Below are positions 17,901 through 30,200 of a DNA stretch of 60,331 nucleotides, one piece after another. A program made the position numbers and the translations under genes. Under the pieces are notes generated by a model, which saw only the letters and a program-made list of their open reading frames with translations, ran no database searches and was not told where the DNA came from. The DNA lies in the IMG/VR virus record IMGVR_UViG_3300025120_000050, positions 1 through 60,331 of that record. One strand, written 5' to 3'. Within the stretch, counting starts at the first letter, position 1. The number at the start of each line of letters is the position of its first letter. The stretch comes from a virus.

Positions 17901-19650
17901 AAACACCTCCAGAATTTTCTGTAATTGATGCTATACCAATAATTCTTGCTGTTGATGGAATAATGTCTGCTGTGAAAGTATTAGCAGTTCCTGTAATACC
18001 AAAAACTGATTTAAAATCAGAAATCCCATACGATGTGAAAGCAACAGCAGTTCTACCATTACTATCATCACCATCAAAGACAATTCGTTCTCCAATATGA
18101 AAATCTCCTTGTATATTATAAACAGTTGCTGCTGTCCCAACTTCAACTGGATATCTAATAAATCCAGTTGCACCACTAGATTTTCCTTCAATAAAAGTTG
18201 GTACAGTTAGAGTTGCATTTTGATTCAAAGTCATGTCAAGATATGGTTGTATGTCGTATACAGCCAAATCCCACTGATTTTCATTAAGATTATTTAAATT
18301 ATATGATCCAGATTCAAGAGAGAAATCATAGACTCTTGCCAAACCAATTTCTCTTCCTGGAGCAGCTAGAGAATTAATACCTACTCTTTTATCTCTAAAA
18401 CTTATTGTATAATCAGTATTGAATCCAACTCTTGGAGATCCACTTATTCTATTAAGAGTAAAGGTTGGACCAAAACCAAAATTAATTGATTGATTTTCAA
18501 GAGTCCTTGTTGTTCTTGGTTTTTCAAAATCTAAAAAAGTGGGGGTAGTTCTATCTACTTCAAAACCTCTTACATAGGCTTTTCCTGGTGAAATTTTATA
18601 TACACCTAACGATTCACGAGGATTATTCCCATCATCAGTTATTTGATTGACATTATAAATTCCTCTTTCATTTATTCCAAATAAACTCTCTTTTGCTATA
18701 GTAACAAATTCTTTTACATAATAGTGACCAGATTCATCAAAAGTTCTTCTCGCTAATTCTGCTCTAACGGAATTATTACGAGCAGACTGATTATTAATTG
18801 TTCTTAATTTACCATTTGTAACTACTGCTGTTTGAATAAAATTCTGGTCATCAAAATCATCTAAGTTTTTCTTAGATAAAGTTGCAGAAATTTTAAGTCT
18901 ATCTGCCCCAGGAGCTGTATAATTTGTAAATCCTTGAGCATTATCATTTAAACTATTATCTGATGAAGAAGAAACTAATTCCTCCTTTACAAAAAAACCA
19001 ATTCTATATGATGGAGTATTTGAATATTGATCAAGAATTAATAATTGATCATAGACGTCTACAAAAGTTCCTCTTAGAAAATATACTCCTTGACTGACTG
19101 CATATGATGAACCAGTTTGATTTGAATTAGTTGACAAACACTGAGCAAAACCTTCACCTGATGAAATAAATGTGTTTGAAAATTGAATATTTTCATCAGT
19201 ATTTAATACTTCTCCATCTTGAAAAGTAGCTTCATCAAAATTATTACCACTGTTTAAATAATTTACGTAAAGAGTATAATTTCCATTTTCTGATTGTGAA
19301 TCATCAATATATGTTACAATATTTGCAGTTACACCAGAAATTCTTCCAGTAATTTTTTTACCAACAAGTTGATCTAAGTAGAGACTTACAGGAATACCAG
19401 CATAAGATGAATTAATTTGAATTGCCTGAAAATTTTGGTAATAACTAGTGTTACCAGGAATTACTTTGGCACCTTCATTAAAAAAGTGATTACCTACGTT
19501 TTCAATTTGATCTTGAAAAATAGACTGAACATTGTTCAGTTCTCTAGCTTGAATTGGGTAACCAGGTTTAAATAATACCTTGTAATAGTTACTTATTGGG
19601 TCAAAATCGTCAAAGTAGGGAGCAACATTGAGATTAGTTTCCTGTGGCAT
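11947..19650 (-). CDS. Giant virion protein, DUF4815-type (2567 aa), in the gp9-gp12 slot
   Basis: The first 110 residues (APYFDDFDPISNYYKVLF, QARELNNVQSIFQDQIE, FFNEGAKVIPGNTSYY) are the DUF4815 signature found in large marine phage tail proteins. The rest is beta-rich and Ser/Thr/Asn-rich. A central Arg/Thr-rich segment around residues 1320-1480 (TRGTRRRTNTSLRQG, TQTTTTTFNNERREG) reads as elongated fibre. Near residue 1980 are TNPGFGFTPAVGG and NSGGKGYFVGD, related to the GxGY repeats of gp14. It lies between gp8 and gp13, where T4 has gp9-gp12 and wac, so it probably builds baseplate periphery or a fibre attachment. It follows gp8 by 6 bp. Confidence 0.88.
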   Translation of the reverse strand: MPQETNLNVAPYFDDFDPISNYYKVLFKPGYPIQARELNNVQSIFQDQIENVGNHFFNEGAKVIPGNTSYYQNFQAIQINSSYAGIPVSLYLDQLVGKKITGRISGVTANIVTYIDDSQSENGNYTLYVNYLNSGNNFDEATFQDGEVLNTDENIQFSNTFISSGEGFAQCLSTNSNQTGSSYAVSQGVYFLRGTFVDVYDQLLILDQYSNTPSYRIGFFVKEELVSSSSDNSLNDNAQGFTNYTAPGADRLKISATLSKKNLDDFDDQNFIQTAVVTNGKLRTINNQSARNNSVRAELARRTFDESGHYYVKEFVTIAKESLFGINERGIYNVNQITDDGNNPRESLGVYKISPGKAYVRGFEVDRTTPTFLDFEKPRTTRTLENQSINFGFGPTFTLNRISGSPRVGFNTDYTISFRDKRVGINSLAAPGREIGLARVYDFSLESGSYNLNNLNENQWDLAVYDIQPYLDMTLNQNATLTVPTFIEGKSSGATGFIRYPVEVGTAATVYNIQGDFHIGERIVFDGDDSNGRTAVAFTSYGISDFKSVFGITGTANTFTADIIPSTARIIGIASITENSGGVSTVTASGLTFPGITTVGDLVSFSIPGQLDIAFAEVSTINTNNIIIQTVASVPGICTGQLNVEPLTVNDFSILKTNLQDQIDSGNSFGNNDTLYSVLPKLKNESVDLENAVLDIRRSFSVTIDSNGDTSVITAGNKEVFLNYDDERYSVTKSNGTIEPLNSGKLVLSSGNQNARFVGLSGADTDTTIVATLRKTGLTNKQKVKNEGTFTLIDKSNLQASGTNSSGISTTLNDGLLYGNYPFGTRIQDKIISLNVPDVVTLYGLFESTSDSDPVPPTMTTGSMDGPTNSTEDISIGEFVIGTNTGAAAIVIGKIDANSIEFVYGNNKRFAENEIISFSDSGVRAISADVTIGDKNIIDNFNLIGGGRNSIYDYSRIVRKADASVPNGKIKAYYMSASYNSSDTGDITTVNSYSEFNYANEIPITSGVRNTDLIDARPRVSNFSVSEGSRSPLEFLGRSFTGNQHSSKDVIASDESITIDYSYYLPRIDSIYLNQEGVFSVIKGTPSDNPETPNSSQNGILIANAELPAYLFTTKDVKISSLQYKRYQMSDINRIENRVRSLEYYTSLNALETLALDQFVADSNGLDRFKNGIFVDGFTDITGQDYGVRIKNAIDQRKGVLRPSHYCTAINLQIGTDAISGISSQTNTGDPRYANIVGTNIKRNIKNDGDTSTVLSLDYTEQEWLNQQFATRTESVTPFLVTFYDGNITLDPTADVWIDTTQLEVRAVDMMGSLEGVAAALQVDLEGESGSRRGQSDIIWEAWEFTGQTSESESNTTRGTRRRTNTSLRQGTIDDVNQLSAAGNFQQEATLRADFAGENFERLGIAAGTIRGSFRMQQQTNEIVNTETTQTTTTTFNNERREGIQFDVSERVDTESFGNRIVSRDIIHSMRQRNIEFFARAMRPFTRVYSFFDNVATTAYCTPKLIEIEMVSGTFQSGERIVGRDLSQSTISTANQRTTPILNAVLCNSNHRAGNRLQPTDTFTNNPYDRNNIVPSQYSAASTILNIDTKDLSDENAPASFGHVTDGMRIVGQTSGAQANVTNKRFITDRVGGLVGCFEVPNASNLSTPSFDNGRNRFRLTSSSNNSKVPGSLTTAAEETFYSQGDSDQNQEVTLSLRNAEVVVNDREETRREVVGTTSDENIDDQDVIDSTTVETGVYRDPLAQTFTVDDEEGIFITSIDIFFQSVDFENVVEVELRETELGLPVPKRIAGSLVVLDPGAPALPLIRTSDDGSEATRVTFDYPVYLNSGREYAVVLLSNVPNYRVWISRLGEIDISSIGFAEGSQTLVSTQPTLGSLFKSQTGSTWTPSQFEDLKFRLNRANFQSNGTVNFYNPDLPFSQEVMKNNPITIIRNEVRVGLGTTVADIDFTPGTTVTQKDTVVSGKLVSSGSSISQTPLTITNPGFGFTPAVGGQQYDNVSLTSVTGTGINASANITIENGVAIAATINSGGKGYFVGDVLTPTQIGANPLGSGLRLTVSDTAGVNELTLVGVQGDFSTIEGRDLLYQKPGVGTTSINAALGGAVVPTGSIINVSDGQHIKVSHLNHGMHSNSNIVQLKNIISDLDPVSLINAYSNTSSGSDAITIASVGIFTSFENIAVGATNPGYVKIGDEIISYTGTTVTTLTGVGRGVDNTVTTSHSASAAVSKYELGGVSLRRINKQHNLNEVTVSNPITLDSYHVKVGMATDGTNRTGSGSFSALKFNETKEVGGEQCKATYNVPFSIVKPVINVITPTQTNIDASLRTVSETSISGNESPFVDQGFENITINRQNYFNSLRMVSAKVNENTFLNSLPGNKSLTMKLDLSTTNPKLSPMIDLDQSSIQLISNRVNSVVTNYATDLRVSSYENDPTNFTYITKNIALSNSSTALRVLLNAYVNTESDIRVFYALNQQVSLDQTVFVPFPGFENIDSTRGGAVINPANNNGKSSIKVNKIDAYTPDPSSANFREYTFTIDNQPSFNSFRIKIIGTSTNQAFVPQIRSLRAIALA

Positions 19651-19656
19651 GATTTT

Positions 19657-21213
19657 TTAGAACTGCAAGATAATTTTTACGTCTTCTTTCTGCGATGCAG
19701 ACCTGGTAATTGATGGTCTATTATCAACATGAATGATATTTCCAGAATATTTTTCAAGTTCTGGATTTGAAATTCCCCTTGAAAAATTTTGACCCAAGTT
19801 GAAATCTCTATTATTTATTCTAGTAGAGATACCTGTAAATGAAGTCTCAATACTTAAAGCGTTTCCACTACTTGGAATAATATTATAACTACCACCAGTT
19901 ATAATATCTGCTGAAAATCTTTCAGCTGTAAATCCATAAGTTGGAGATGCATTTTGAGTTCCATCAGTATTAAAACCTGAATTGGATCTGTCTTGCCAAT
20001 ATTTCAAAACACCAGTAGTTTGATTGTATGAAACCACTCTTCCAACTGCTGTAGATCCTAAACCAACAGTTTGAGTAACTAAACTATCAGCTGTAAAGTT
20101 TGCTGAACTATATCCTGTACCAGTAAGTCTTAAAGCGTAAACAGCACTTCCTTTATCATCAGTAAATATACTATCAGTTTCATACTTTTTAGGATTTTCA
20201 ATAAGACCAATTCTGGCAAATTGATTACCAGTTACGAAATCTGGATTTTCTGAATCATTTTCAAATCTAGCATATAGTAAAACATTAAATGCTCCTAACT
20301 CTCTATAGATGTCACTTCCATGTCCACCAGGAGGGGGGACAATTACATTAAATATTGGATTTGTTGTGCCTACTGGTAAACCTCCAGCAACTAAATCAAG
20401 TGTTCCAAATGTATAATTTGATCCACCATTAGATATTGTTACAGAATCAATTTTTGAATCACTATTTACAACAACAGTTGCTGTTGCACCATTACCATCA
20501 CCATTAATTGGAACATTAGAATATGATTGAGCAGTTCCAAGACCAACTCCTCTTTCTTTTATTGATACAATTTTAATTTGACCACTTGCAGAAGCATTTT
20601 GTCTTACAGATGCATTATCTGAACTTGTGCTCCAATTACTTGGTACTGGGATATAATTTGTTGAATCAAACTTAATTGCTTGACTAGGTTTGATGGTATA
20701 TAGATATTTCCAAATATAACCATCACCACTACTTCCTGCTGCTCTTGGTTCAAGATCTGTAAATGTAGGTTCATCTAATGATGGACCCCCTCTAAAAGCA
20801 TTTTCAGGTGTTGCACTATTAAATAAACAAATGTAAACTCTATAATCAGAGTTCATCACATAATAATTTGCTGAATAAATGTTTGATGATCCTGATGGTT
20901 GAGAAAGATTATCAATAGTGATATCATTTCTCCACATATCATATGTTGTGCCAGATGCCCAAACATTTTTATTTACAACTTGAGTTGCATCACTACTATT
21001 GATTTTCTTAACTGAAAGCATGGTATCCCATACTTGATTAGTTTGATCTAAACTGTCAAGTGGAGATGGTGGATCAGAATCCCAAGTAGATTGATATGCA
21101 GTAGCATTGGGTAATCCAATAAAACCATAATAAGAATTAGTACTGGTTTGTACACCAGATACAAAATTCTTAGCACTCAAAATTCTTAATTGATCAGTTA
21201 TAATAGCAGCCAT
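19657..21213 (-). CDS. gp8: Baseplate wedge protein gp8-like
   Basis: This is a 518-aa protein. The C-terminus GNIIHVDNRPSITRSASQKEDVKIILQF-like end matches the T4 gp8 ending (ENRPPI ... EEINILF). The middle has PRAAGSSGDGYIWKYLYTI, equivalent to the GDGYVWEYLF of T4 gp8, and YIPVPSNW. It is longer than T4 gp8 (334 aa) because of a Gly/Val beta insertion (about 215-285, with TISNGGSNYTFG) and a second one after 370. gp8 links gp7, gp10 and gp6 in the wedge. It starts 18 bp after an ATAAATA box. Confidence 0.93.
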   Translation of the reverse strand: MAAIITDQLRILSAKNFVSGVQTSTNSYYGFIGLPNATAYQSTWDSDPPSPLDSLDQTNQVWDTMLSVKKINSSDATQVVNKNVWASGTTYDMWRNDITIDNLSQPSGSSNIYSANYYVMNSDYRVYICLFNSATPENAFRGGPSLDEPTFTDLEPRAAGSSGDGYIWKYLYTIKPSQAIKFDSTNYIPVPSNWSTSSDNASVRQNASASGQIKIVSIKERGVGLGTAQSYSNVPINGDGNGATATVVVNSDSKIDSVTISNGGSNYTFGTLDLVAGGLPVGTTNPIFNVIVPPPGGHGSDIYRELGAFNVLLYARFENDSENPDFVTGNQFARIGLIENPKKYETDSIFTDDKGSAVYALRLTGTGYSSANFTADSLVTQTVGLGSTAVGRVVSYNQTTGVLKYWQDRSNSGFNTDGTQNASPTYGFTAERFSADIITGGSYNIIPSSGNALSIETSFTGISTRINNRDFNLGQNFSRGISNPELEKYSGNIIHVDNRPSITRSASQKEDVKIILQF

Positions 21214-21231
21214 TAGCGTGGACTTTTTTCC

Positions 21232-21238
21232 TATTTAT
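21232..21238 (-). promoter_or_regulatory. Late-type promoter box ATAAATA before gp8
   Basis: ATAAATA in the 30-bp gap between the giant gp7-slot gene and gp8, 18 bp before the ATG. This is the closest match in the set to T4 TATAAATA. Confidence 0.55.
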
Positions 21239-21243
21239 GGGAC

Positions 21244-24200
21244 TTATACTGAATATGCTTTAAACTTCAGTGGATTGAATCTTCTGACTAAAGAAGATGT
21301 TGAAATACCAGTATCAGAATAAGCAGAACCTATACCTGACAGTGTGTGAGCAGGGAATGATTTAGGTTTAGTTCTATCGTCAAAGGTAATTTTACCCCAA
21401 CTATAATTACCAATTTCATGACCTGAAGTACTTCCAATTCCAACAGGAATTCTATCAACATTTACAGTAAGTGTTCTTACTGAAGTAGTGACTCCAGAGG
21501 TATCTTCAACATATACAGTGATATTTCTATCTATAAACGATTTTACTTGATAAACACAATCAAGAGCAGTTGTTCCAACCCCCACTGTAGTGCCCCCAGA
21601 AGAGTCCTGAGCAGCAAAAGTAGAACCAACTGATAGGCTTGTACCATTTAGAACAAAATAATCACCTGTAGATATTCCACTAACTGTAACACCAGATCCA
21701 ACATTTGTGTCTCTCATAAATGAATATCTTGGAATATAAGTATCAAATTGTATAGTATTCTGAGATCCAGATTTAGCAGTTAATATTCCAACAATAACAC
21801 CATAATCACCTTTATACTCAGTGATATTAATTTTTTCACGTATTAATGGTGGTGACTCAATAAGAACAGATGGAGGATTAGTAGAAGTATATGCTAATCC
21901 AGTTGTTGTACCACCATACGAAACAGTTACAGAGGTCACTGTGCCTGCAGCACTAATTAATGAAGTTGCTTCTGCTCTGCCAGTTGTTCCTCCAAATCCA
22001 GCTGGATTTGATACAAATACAGATGGTGCTACAGTATATCCAGCTCCAGGATTAGTAATGCTAAATGATATAATTGTACCAGCAGTTCCTACAACTGCTG
22101 TTGCAGCAGCTCCAGTTAATGTCTTCTGATCATTAATTTCAATGATTTTTTGATGCTTATTTCTAACACTAGTATTTCCTATTTCATTTTTTGGATTAAA
22201 TGCTGGAACTAAATTATTTACATAACATTCTGTTGATCCAACACCTACAGATGTAATCAAATAAGATGATGGTCTACTAAGTGGTTCATATATTTCTCTA
22301 TCTTTTCCAATTTTTTTGGAATTGATAACTAAATCTTTAGTTTGCTTACACCAAGTAACTGGTCTTTGTAAGAGAGTATCACTTGTTATTCCTGGTCCAT
22401 TATAAAGAGTTGTTTGAACACTATCTACTGTATTGATTCCAGTAACTATTCTTTCTTCTTGATCTAAGAAGTATGATTGACCAGATCTTGGGTTATAATT
22501 AATATCAAGTGAATCACCTGGTTTAACAGTTTGTAAAACATCTCTAAAGACAACATCAATATCATCTCCAGTTCCTTTATAGTAAATGACCTTTACAGTA
22601 TCACCTACTTTAGGTGCTTCAGCAAATTCAACTATACTTCCACCATTAAAAATGAATGCAGATCCAGGTTTTTGGAGAACATCATTAATGAATATGATTA
22701 AAGTTTGTTCAACATCAATTAATGAACCTTTAGCAGACACAATTGAAATTGCTTCTTCATTAACTGTCAATCTAAAGGATCTTTCTTCTCCATTAAACTC
22801 ACTAGCAAATGAATCAAATATTTGGAACTGACCAAGTGACCATCCATTAAAATTATCTGTATATACATCTTGAATAGTAAGTGTGAAATCCTCAAATGTT
22901 AGAGATGTGTTTGTAGGAATTCCTGTAGTTCCACCTGTGGGGATAGTTAAAATTTCATTATTTCCATATGCATAACCATAACTATTAATTTTGAAGTCAA
23001 TTACACTAGAACCCTGTCCAACAACAATATCAACAGTAGCACTTCTACCAACTCCTGCTAACGATGAAGAATGATATTCAAGGGGAATATTTTCATATGA
23101 TAGAGGAGAATCAAATAAAATTAGTGGTGGATCTGAAGTTGTGAATCCTGTTCCTGGATTTGTAATTGCTACACTAACAATATTTCCATTACTAATATTT
23201 GCTGTTCCCAAAGTTTGAATAGGTGGATAACCCTCAGATAAAGCAACAGATACATTAACAGTAGTTTGAATACCTGATCTATAACCAGATCCACTATTGC
23301 CAATACTGACTGATGAAATTGTTCCTAATCCAGAAATAATACCTGTACCACCAGCAGAAACTAATGGTTGATATGCAAAACCAGCAGTATTCCCAACAGA
23401 AACAATAACACCACCTGTGGGTAAATTGCCTTTGGATGGATCATATCCTTCTGGTTGAATCAAACCACTAAATGTAATTGTTGAGATACCAGCATCCTCA
23501 ATAATTGTATAATTGTTTAATTCAGGTTGTTCTCCTCTTGGTAGTTGGAATATTCCATTTATCAATACAATTCCATTCCCAGTTGAAATTCCTGTTACAT
23601 TACTTGATTGTGATTTCAATATAAAATCACTCTTAATACCAGTAAATTGTGTTGATATATCGTCAAATATGTAATTTGTGGAGTAAGTTTCAGCAGATGT
23701 TTTTTGAGCAACATTCCTCATGAATGTTCTTCCGTGGAAACTAGATCTTGTAGTGATGCCACTAAAATCTCTAGAATCTGGAGGATTAGTAATACTGCCA
23801 ATAGGAACATTACCAAATGGTGCTGCAGCAAAACTTATTATATTACCAGCAATATTAAAATTACCTATCAATTTTGTAATGGTTGATCCAATTCCATGCT
23901 GAACTAATGTTGTTCCAAGTTGCTCTCTCAAAACACCAATTGCATTATCATTTCCAACTCCAATATCAGTTACTTTCATTATTTCATCATTAATTTGAAC
24001 TAAATCACCAGCAAAGAATGAAGTTATTCCAATTGTTGTAAATCTTGTATCAAAAATAATAGATGATGCTAGAGCTGTAGTGACAGATGATCCAACCACA
24101 GGAGATTGAATCATGTTATCAATAGTGAGAAGAGTTTTTGTATTTTGATTCTTTGCTGTGAATACATGAGAATCTCCATATCCAACATTTGTAAAATCAA

Positions 24201-27200
24201 ATGTCTCTGGATTAATTAAAAGTGATTTTTCTGCTGTTGCTGCGAATCTTAAAGATCCATCATCAACTTTAACAGCAAAAAGTTTTGTAGGTAATTTATC
24301 TGTAAGACCAATTCCAGGAACAGTAGCAGATGTGATTCCTATAGATTGTGATGTACCTGCACCTGAATTACTGTAAACTAATTCTTCACCAGTAACAAAG
24401 AAGTGTTCAGGTATTTTGACCAAATCAAGAGAGGTATTTGCAATTGATGGATTGCTACCATCAATAACTCTTCTAAAAATTTGCTTACCTTCATGAAGCA
24501 AATTAAAGTCCTTTGTAATATCAAGTTTTGTTCCTCTGTAAGAACCATTATCACTATTAACTTTCCAATTAAAATAATCTATTTGAGTTGTATTGGTATT
24601 ATCATCATAAGTTTGAAGATCAATTGCATAAGTTCTAACTTGAACATTAATGCTTGGTTTTGCTTTATAGGTTATACTTAAATCAGTTCCATTTTCTGAT
24701 ATGTTAACTTCACCTATAGTGCTACCTGTTGAGACATTTGCATACTCAACAAATTCTGCAGAAGTTTCTAATCCTTGTCTCAATACTCCCAATTCAAATG
24801 ATTCATAGACATTATTTGTTGAGTTAGTGACATTAATAAAATAATAACCACTATCGTAAGGTTCTGAAAGTGTGGCTACTGTAGTAAACCCTGGAGTTGA
24901 TGAAGAAGAGATACTTTTATAAGTTGATCTAAATCTACCAACATCTAGTGCAACTGTTCCAATACCAGTTTCAGAGGCACTTATAGCAGTGATTTGAGCA
25001 TTTGCAGTTAAGGCAGTAGTATTTGCATCAGGAATAAAATCAATTTTTACATTATTACCAGATAGATATGAATTGTAAGTTCCAAAACCTGTGAATGTGG
25101 CATTAGAATTATCTCCAATTCCACCATACTCTAAAAGGTGTACAGTGGTTCCATCATGAAGGAAGGTAAGTTCATTACCAAGATAGTTATCATTACTATC
25201 TTCCAACATTAAAAGAACTTTTCCTGACCTATAACTTGTTGCAATAGAAACAATATTTGTTGTGGTTCCCACTGAAACTGTATTTTGCTGACTAGATGTA
25301 CTTACAGCAGTGCCAACTGCTGTAATTGATCCAACTCCAGTATAATCATCAATTGCAGCAATATTGATAATAGAAGTATCATAATTGTTAACTTCAAATT
25401 TATTTGGATTAAATGTTAAATCCCATCCAGAAGATGTTACACGATAACTATAATGACCTAAATCTAATTTAGAATCTAGAATAGCATATTCATCCAAGTA
25501 TCCAAAATTATCATCTTGAGCTAAAGATAATATTGAAAACTGTCTTTCATCAGTAAACGTTCTATCTTTTACATATGCAAATATTTTATTATATTTCATA
25601 TTACTGGTGAAATCACCAATAGAACTAAATGAATCTGGTCTTTCATTACTATTGAATGAAGAACTAAAATCATCTATTGATAAGACTCTATTTCCAACAG
25701 ACTCAAAATAATCAGATAATATAGAACTTTCAAATAAGATTTCATTTGAATATAAACCACCATTTATAAATTCATGAGTCTCTCTCACATAATCAAAATT
25801 ATAAACACAATTTAAATCTACTAATGTTTGGATGTCAACAATAGTTTCGATATTTGAGTCTGAAGTTTGTAAAATATTTTGTGTTACATCATCTAATATA
25901 CTTACAATTTGAAGATCTCCAAATTTAACAAAACCAGCAGTATGATTTAAGGCATTAACAGCAGGATTCCATGTGTCAAAGGGAATCTTAGATTTAACAG
26001 CATATGAGAAATTTTGATAATATTCATTATTTGGAATTTTTTGGAAACTATCATTTAAGAATCCAACATCATCTTTCCATCCATTATAAACTGTAGCTCC
26101 TGCTCCAGTTTTTGATTCTGCATTAAAGTTAATTTTTCTGGATACAATTCCTTGAGTTTTTGAACTATTGCCTTGAATTAGATCTCCAACTTTTATTTCA
26201 TTGCTGGTTGAAATTTTAAGAATTTCTATATTTGAATTCCAAGAAAGAACTTTTCCTTCAACTCCACCACTTGTACACATTTCACCTTTTGAAAATTCAT
26301 TAGGAGAGAATTTTACATCAAACAGAGGGAAATGATCTTCTGGAATAACTCTACCCAAACTTGGTAAAAGTGCTACTCCTGGATTTTCAGTTATAGAAAG
26401 ATAATTTTCCAAAGAATATTCAATGTAACCACCAGGTCCACCAAGTTGAGGTACAGAATTTGTAACTTCAAATAAAGCAAAGTTAAAATCTGAAGAATTA
26501 TATCCTCTACCTGTTGTATTGAATCCCAGATTTATATTTTCAACTAATATTTTTTTACCAACAGCAAATGGGTAATCAGATGCATCACTAAATGTTGTAT
26601 TAAAGTGCAATCTTACTATTTGTAATGTTGAATTATAAGTTACTGAAGAAATTCCAACACCATTAGTATTATTTGTTGGAATCAGTGTTGGTTTTGTATT
26701 GTAAATTCCTGTTGTATTTTTAACAATTGATACACTGGTATCACCAATATCATATTGAAGATCTACATCATCTATAACTTTTTGAGTAAATCCATCAATT
26801 ACAATAAGTTTTGGAGCTTTTAAATAATTTTTACCACTTGATGTAATACCAATAAAATCAAAAGATGATAAAGGTTCAATTTTTAAAATTTCAGGTAAAT
26901 TTACTATAGGTCTTAATGTAATATCAGAGGGATAACCAAATCCAATATTATTAGTGTCAAAAGTATATGATAAAATTTCACCTATACTTTTACTTTGAGG
27001 TTCTAAAATTGCACCAGATCCCATATGAGATGTGATTGATGAAATTCCAGGTACTAATTCGTAAGAGGATCCTGTATTGAATACTTGAATACTTTCTATA
27101 ACCCCATATGCTGTTTTGGAGTCTGTAGTATATGAAATTGAAGCATTATTTACATTATAATTTTCATTTTCAGGTTTTTCTGGAATAGAAAATGTAAATG

Positions 27201-30200
27201 TAGTGGTTCCAATTCCAGAAATAGTTTTTAAACCATAAAAAATACTGTTAACAAGGTCAATTTGATTATTTGAAAATACATTTACATCACTAACTATTTC
27301 TGACTTAACTGCAGGCAATATTTCTTGATTATCACCAACAAATCTATACCAAAGATTTGATTTTTTAAATGAATCATTAAAATCAATTATTAAACTTGCA
27401 TCTGTGCTTACACCTATTGTGCCAGTTTTAACAACTTCAAAAATTTCATCCTCTCCAGATGTTAAAAATTCATTTGTATAGTTTAAATCACTATAAATCT
27501 TCAAATCAAAGGCAGAATAACTAACACCAGAATTAATAAATCCCAAACTTGAATCACTTAAATCAAATTTAAGTTTTTGGTTTTTTAATACACTAACATA
27601 TGGATTAATTCTAGATACAGTTCCTGCATTTGCTGATGAGAATTTAACAAAGTTTTTATTGCTAACATCTATTTTTTCACTACAAAGTTTAATCTTATCT
27701 TCACCATATATAACAACATAATACATTTTTTGATCAATTAAACCACTAATTACAGTAGATGCATTATAAACTATTTTATCTCCTGTATTGAATTTATGAT
27801 TGATAATTTTAATAGTATTTTCAACTACATTAACATCATTTGATGTAAATGTTTTTGGATCAAAAACAACTCTTCTATTATAATCGTTATATCTAACATC
27901 AATGGTTTTTGTTGATTTTGGTTTTAAATCAAAAAATACTTTATTGTTATTCTCCAATCCATGAGTAGAGGCTGTTGATACAGTAACTGTGTGAATTCCA
28001 ATCTTTCCTGTTACAACATCAGTTTTTACAGTTTTGAAACTATGGAAATCACCAGTACCAAAACCAGGGAAGAAAAGTAACCCTGTTGATGTTCCCAATC
28101 CAGAATATCCACCACCTGTACTAGCAAGTCCAACTTTATTTGTTGCTATTCCAATTAAATTGTTTGTTATAGGGGCAACATACAAAATACTATAATCAGA
28201 GAGTAAATTATACGTATCTGTAGTACCATTCCATGTGGATACTGCAGTTCCTGTAAAATTATTATAAGATACTATATCATTTAAGTTAAGTTTATGATTT
28301 GGTAGATATATTTGTTGCGATTGTAATGTTACTGCAGTTACACCAATAGCAGGATTTTTAAAGGTAATAGTTGTAGCAGTGCCCACTGCTGTGCCTACAC
28401 CAATTGCCTCTTCAGGTTCAAAATAAATTTCTTCATTTAAATTAAATGTGGTTGTAGATTTTATTGACCCAACATTAAAAGTAAATTTTCTTGGATCTTC
28501 TACTATTGAAGTAAGAGTAGAGTAAGATGTTCCTACAGTGCCATCTTGTTCTCTTACTACTCTAATTCTTCCACTTAAACTATCAATATTAAGAACTTTA
28601 ATTCTTTCTGCACTGATCTGTAATATATCATTAGGTCTGATTGTTGGATAATCTAAAATTCCAGTGACATAGAAATACGTTGTTAATCCTGTAACTGAAG
28701 TATTACCCACACCTAAGTTTAAATTGAAACTGTCAGTTCTTACTCCGATAAAATAATTACCACCAAATCCTGGTAAAGTCTTTGAAATAGATCCAACATT
28801 TACTAATGTACCACTCTTTAAATTATGAGGAACTGTTGAGAATCCAATAAATCTTGATTCGTTAATTCCTTCTAATGCAAATTCAACATCTATTTCTGTG
28901 CTAGATGTTGCTGCTGAAACAACTGCTTTACCTTTTACATTTTTAATTTTTGCATTAGCACCCAATCCACCAGAATTTTTATTATCAAAATTAATTTTAT
29001 CACCAACTTGATAATTATCTCCACCACTAAGTATTTTAATTGATTCAACACCACCAATACTTGCAGAACCTATAATAAATGATTGTTTTTTAAGATTATT
29101 TGAGTCAAAGATATAATCATAACCACTATATTTTGAAACAAAATTGTATGGATTTGTGTTTCTAAAATATCCTGTTCCAGCAAAATTAAAATCTTTTTGA
29201 TTTGAACTTTTTCTGTAGTTAAATGTATTTGGTTGTGAATTAAATGTATTACCTACAATGTAAGGGAATTTAGGTGCTTTAAACTTATTAAATAAACCAA
29301 ATGAACTATTGACTGATTCAATTGTGGCAAAATATGCATAACTGCCAAAAGGAAAATCTGGTGTTACAGAATATCTTCCATTATGCTCATCTAAATCCCC
29401 ATTACCATTAAATTCAAAATCTTCAACAAAAAACCCTTCAGGATAGAAAGACAAAGATGGTCTATTGTTTGATGTTATATTGAGTTTATATCCAGATTCA
29501 ATTAATTTAACTGAACCACCATCTGAGTTTTCATATCCATATGGGCCATATATTGGGTGTCCATCATATGCCCAACCAATTATGGGTGAATGATATTTAC
29601 TATTCAATTCACTTTTATTAACAGGATCAAGTTCTAAATCATCTACTCCATATAGAACTTCAAAATCTGAAATAGGATTAAGTTTTCTTCTTAATTCTCT
29701 TGGAGCATATAGATGTGAATATTGTAGAGACTCATTGTTAAAACTATTACAAATTACACCATCATCTTCACCAATAATATCTATTGATTTTTCAAATAAA
29801 TTAACAGTCCACTGATGAATATTAATATCCAATCTCTCTGCAGTGACTGGTGATTCAATAGTCAGTGATGATTTATTATCAAAACCTACTCCACCATTTA
29901 TTACTTTTATTTCTACTAACTTATTATCTCTTACAATTGGTGTAAGTTTAGCAAATTGACCATTACCATTTATTTTAATATTTGGAGGGCAATTATAATC
30001 TTTACCACCATCATTAACAATTACAGAAACAATTCTACCATTATTGATAATGGGGGTGACTTGAGCACCAGACCCTGATTTAAGTTCAATTTCTGGTGTT
30101 CTATTAAAATTAATAATTTCAGGTGATCCATAATTTGAACCACCATTGATAACTTCTATGAAATCAATACTACCTCTAAAGACAGGTTGAATTTTAGCAT

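Noticed and set aside
21821-22129. Long plus-strand frames opposite the giant structural genes
   Set aside because: They are antisense shadows of Gly/Val/Thr-rich codons with no start signals, and all neighbouring genes are on the minus strand.
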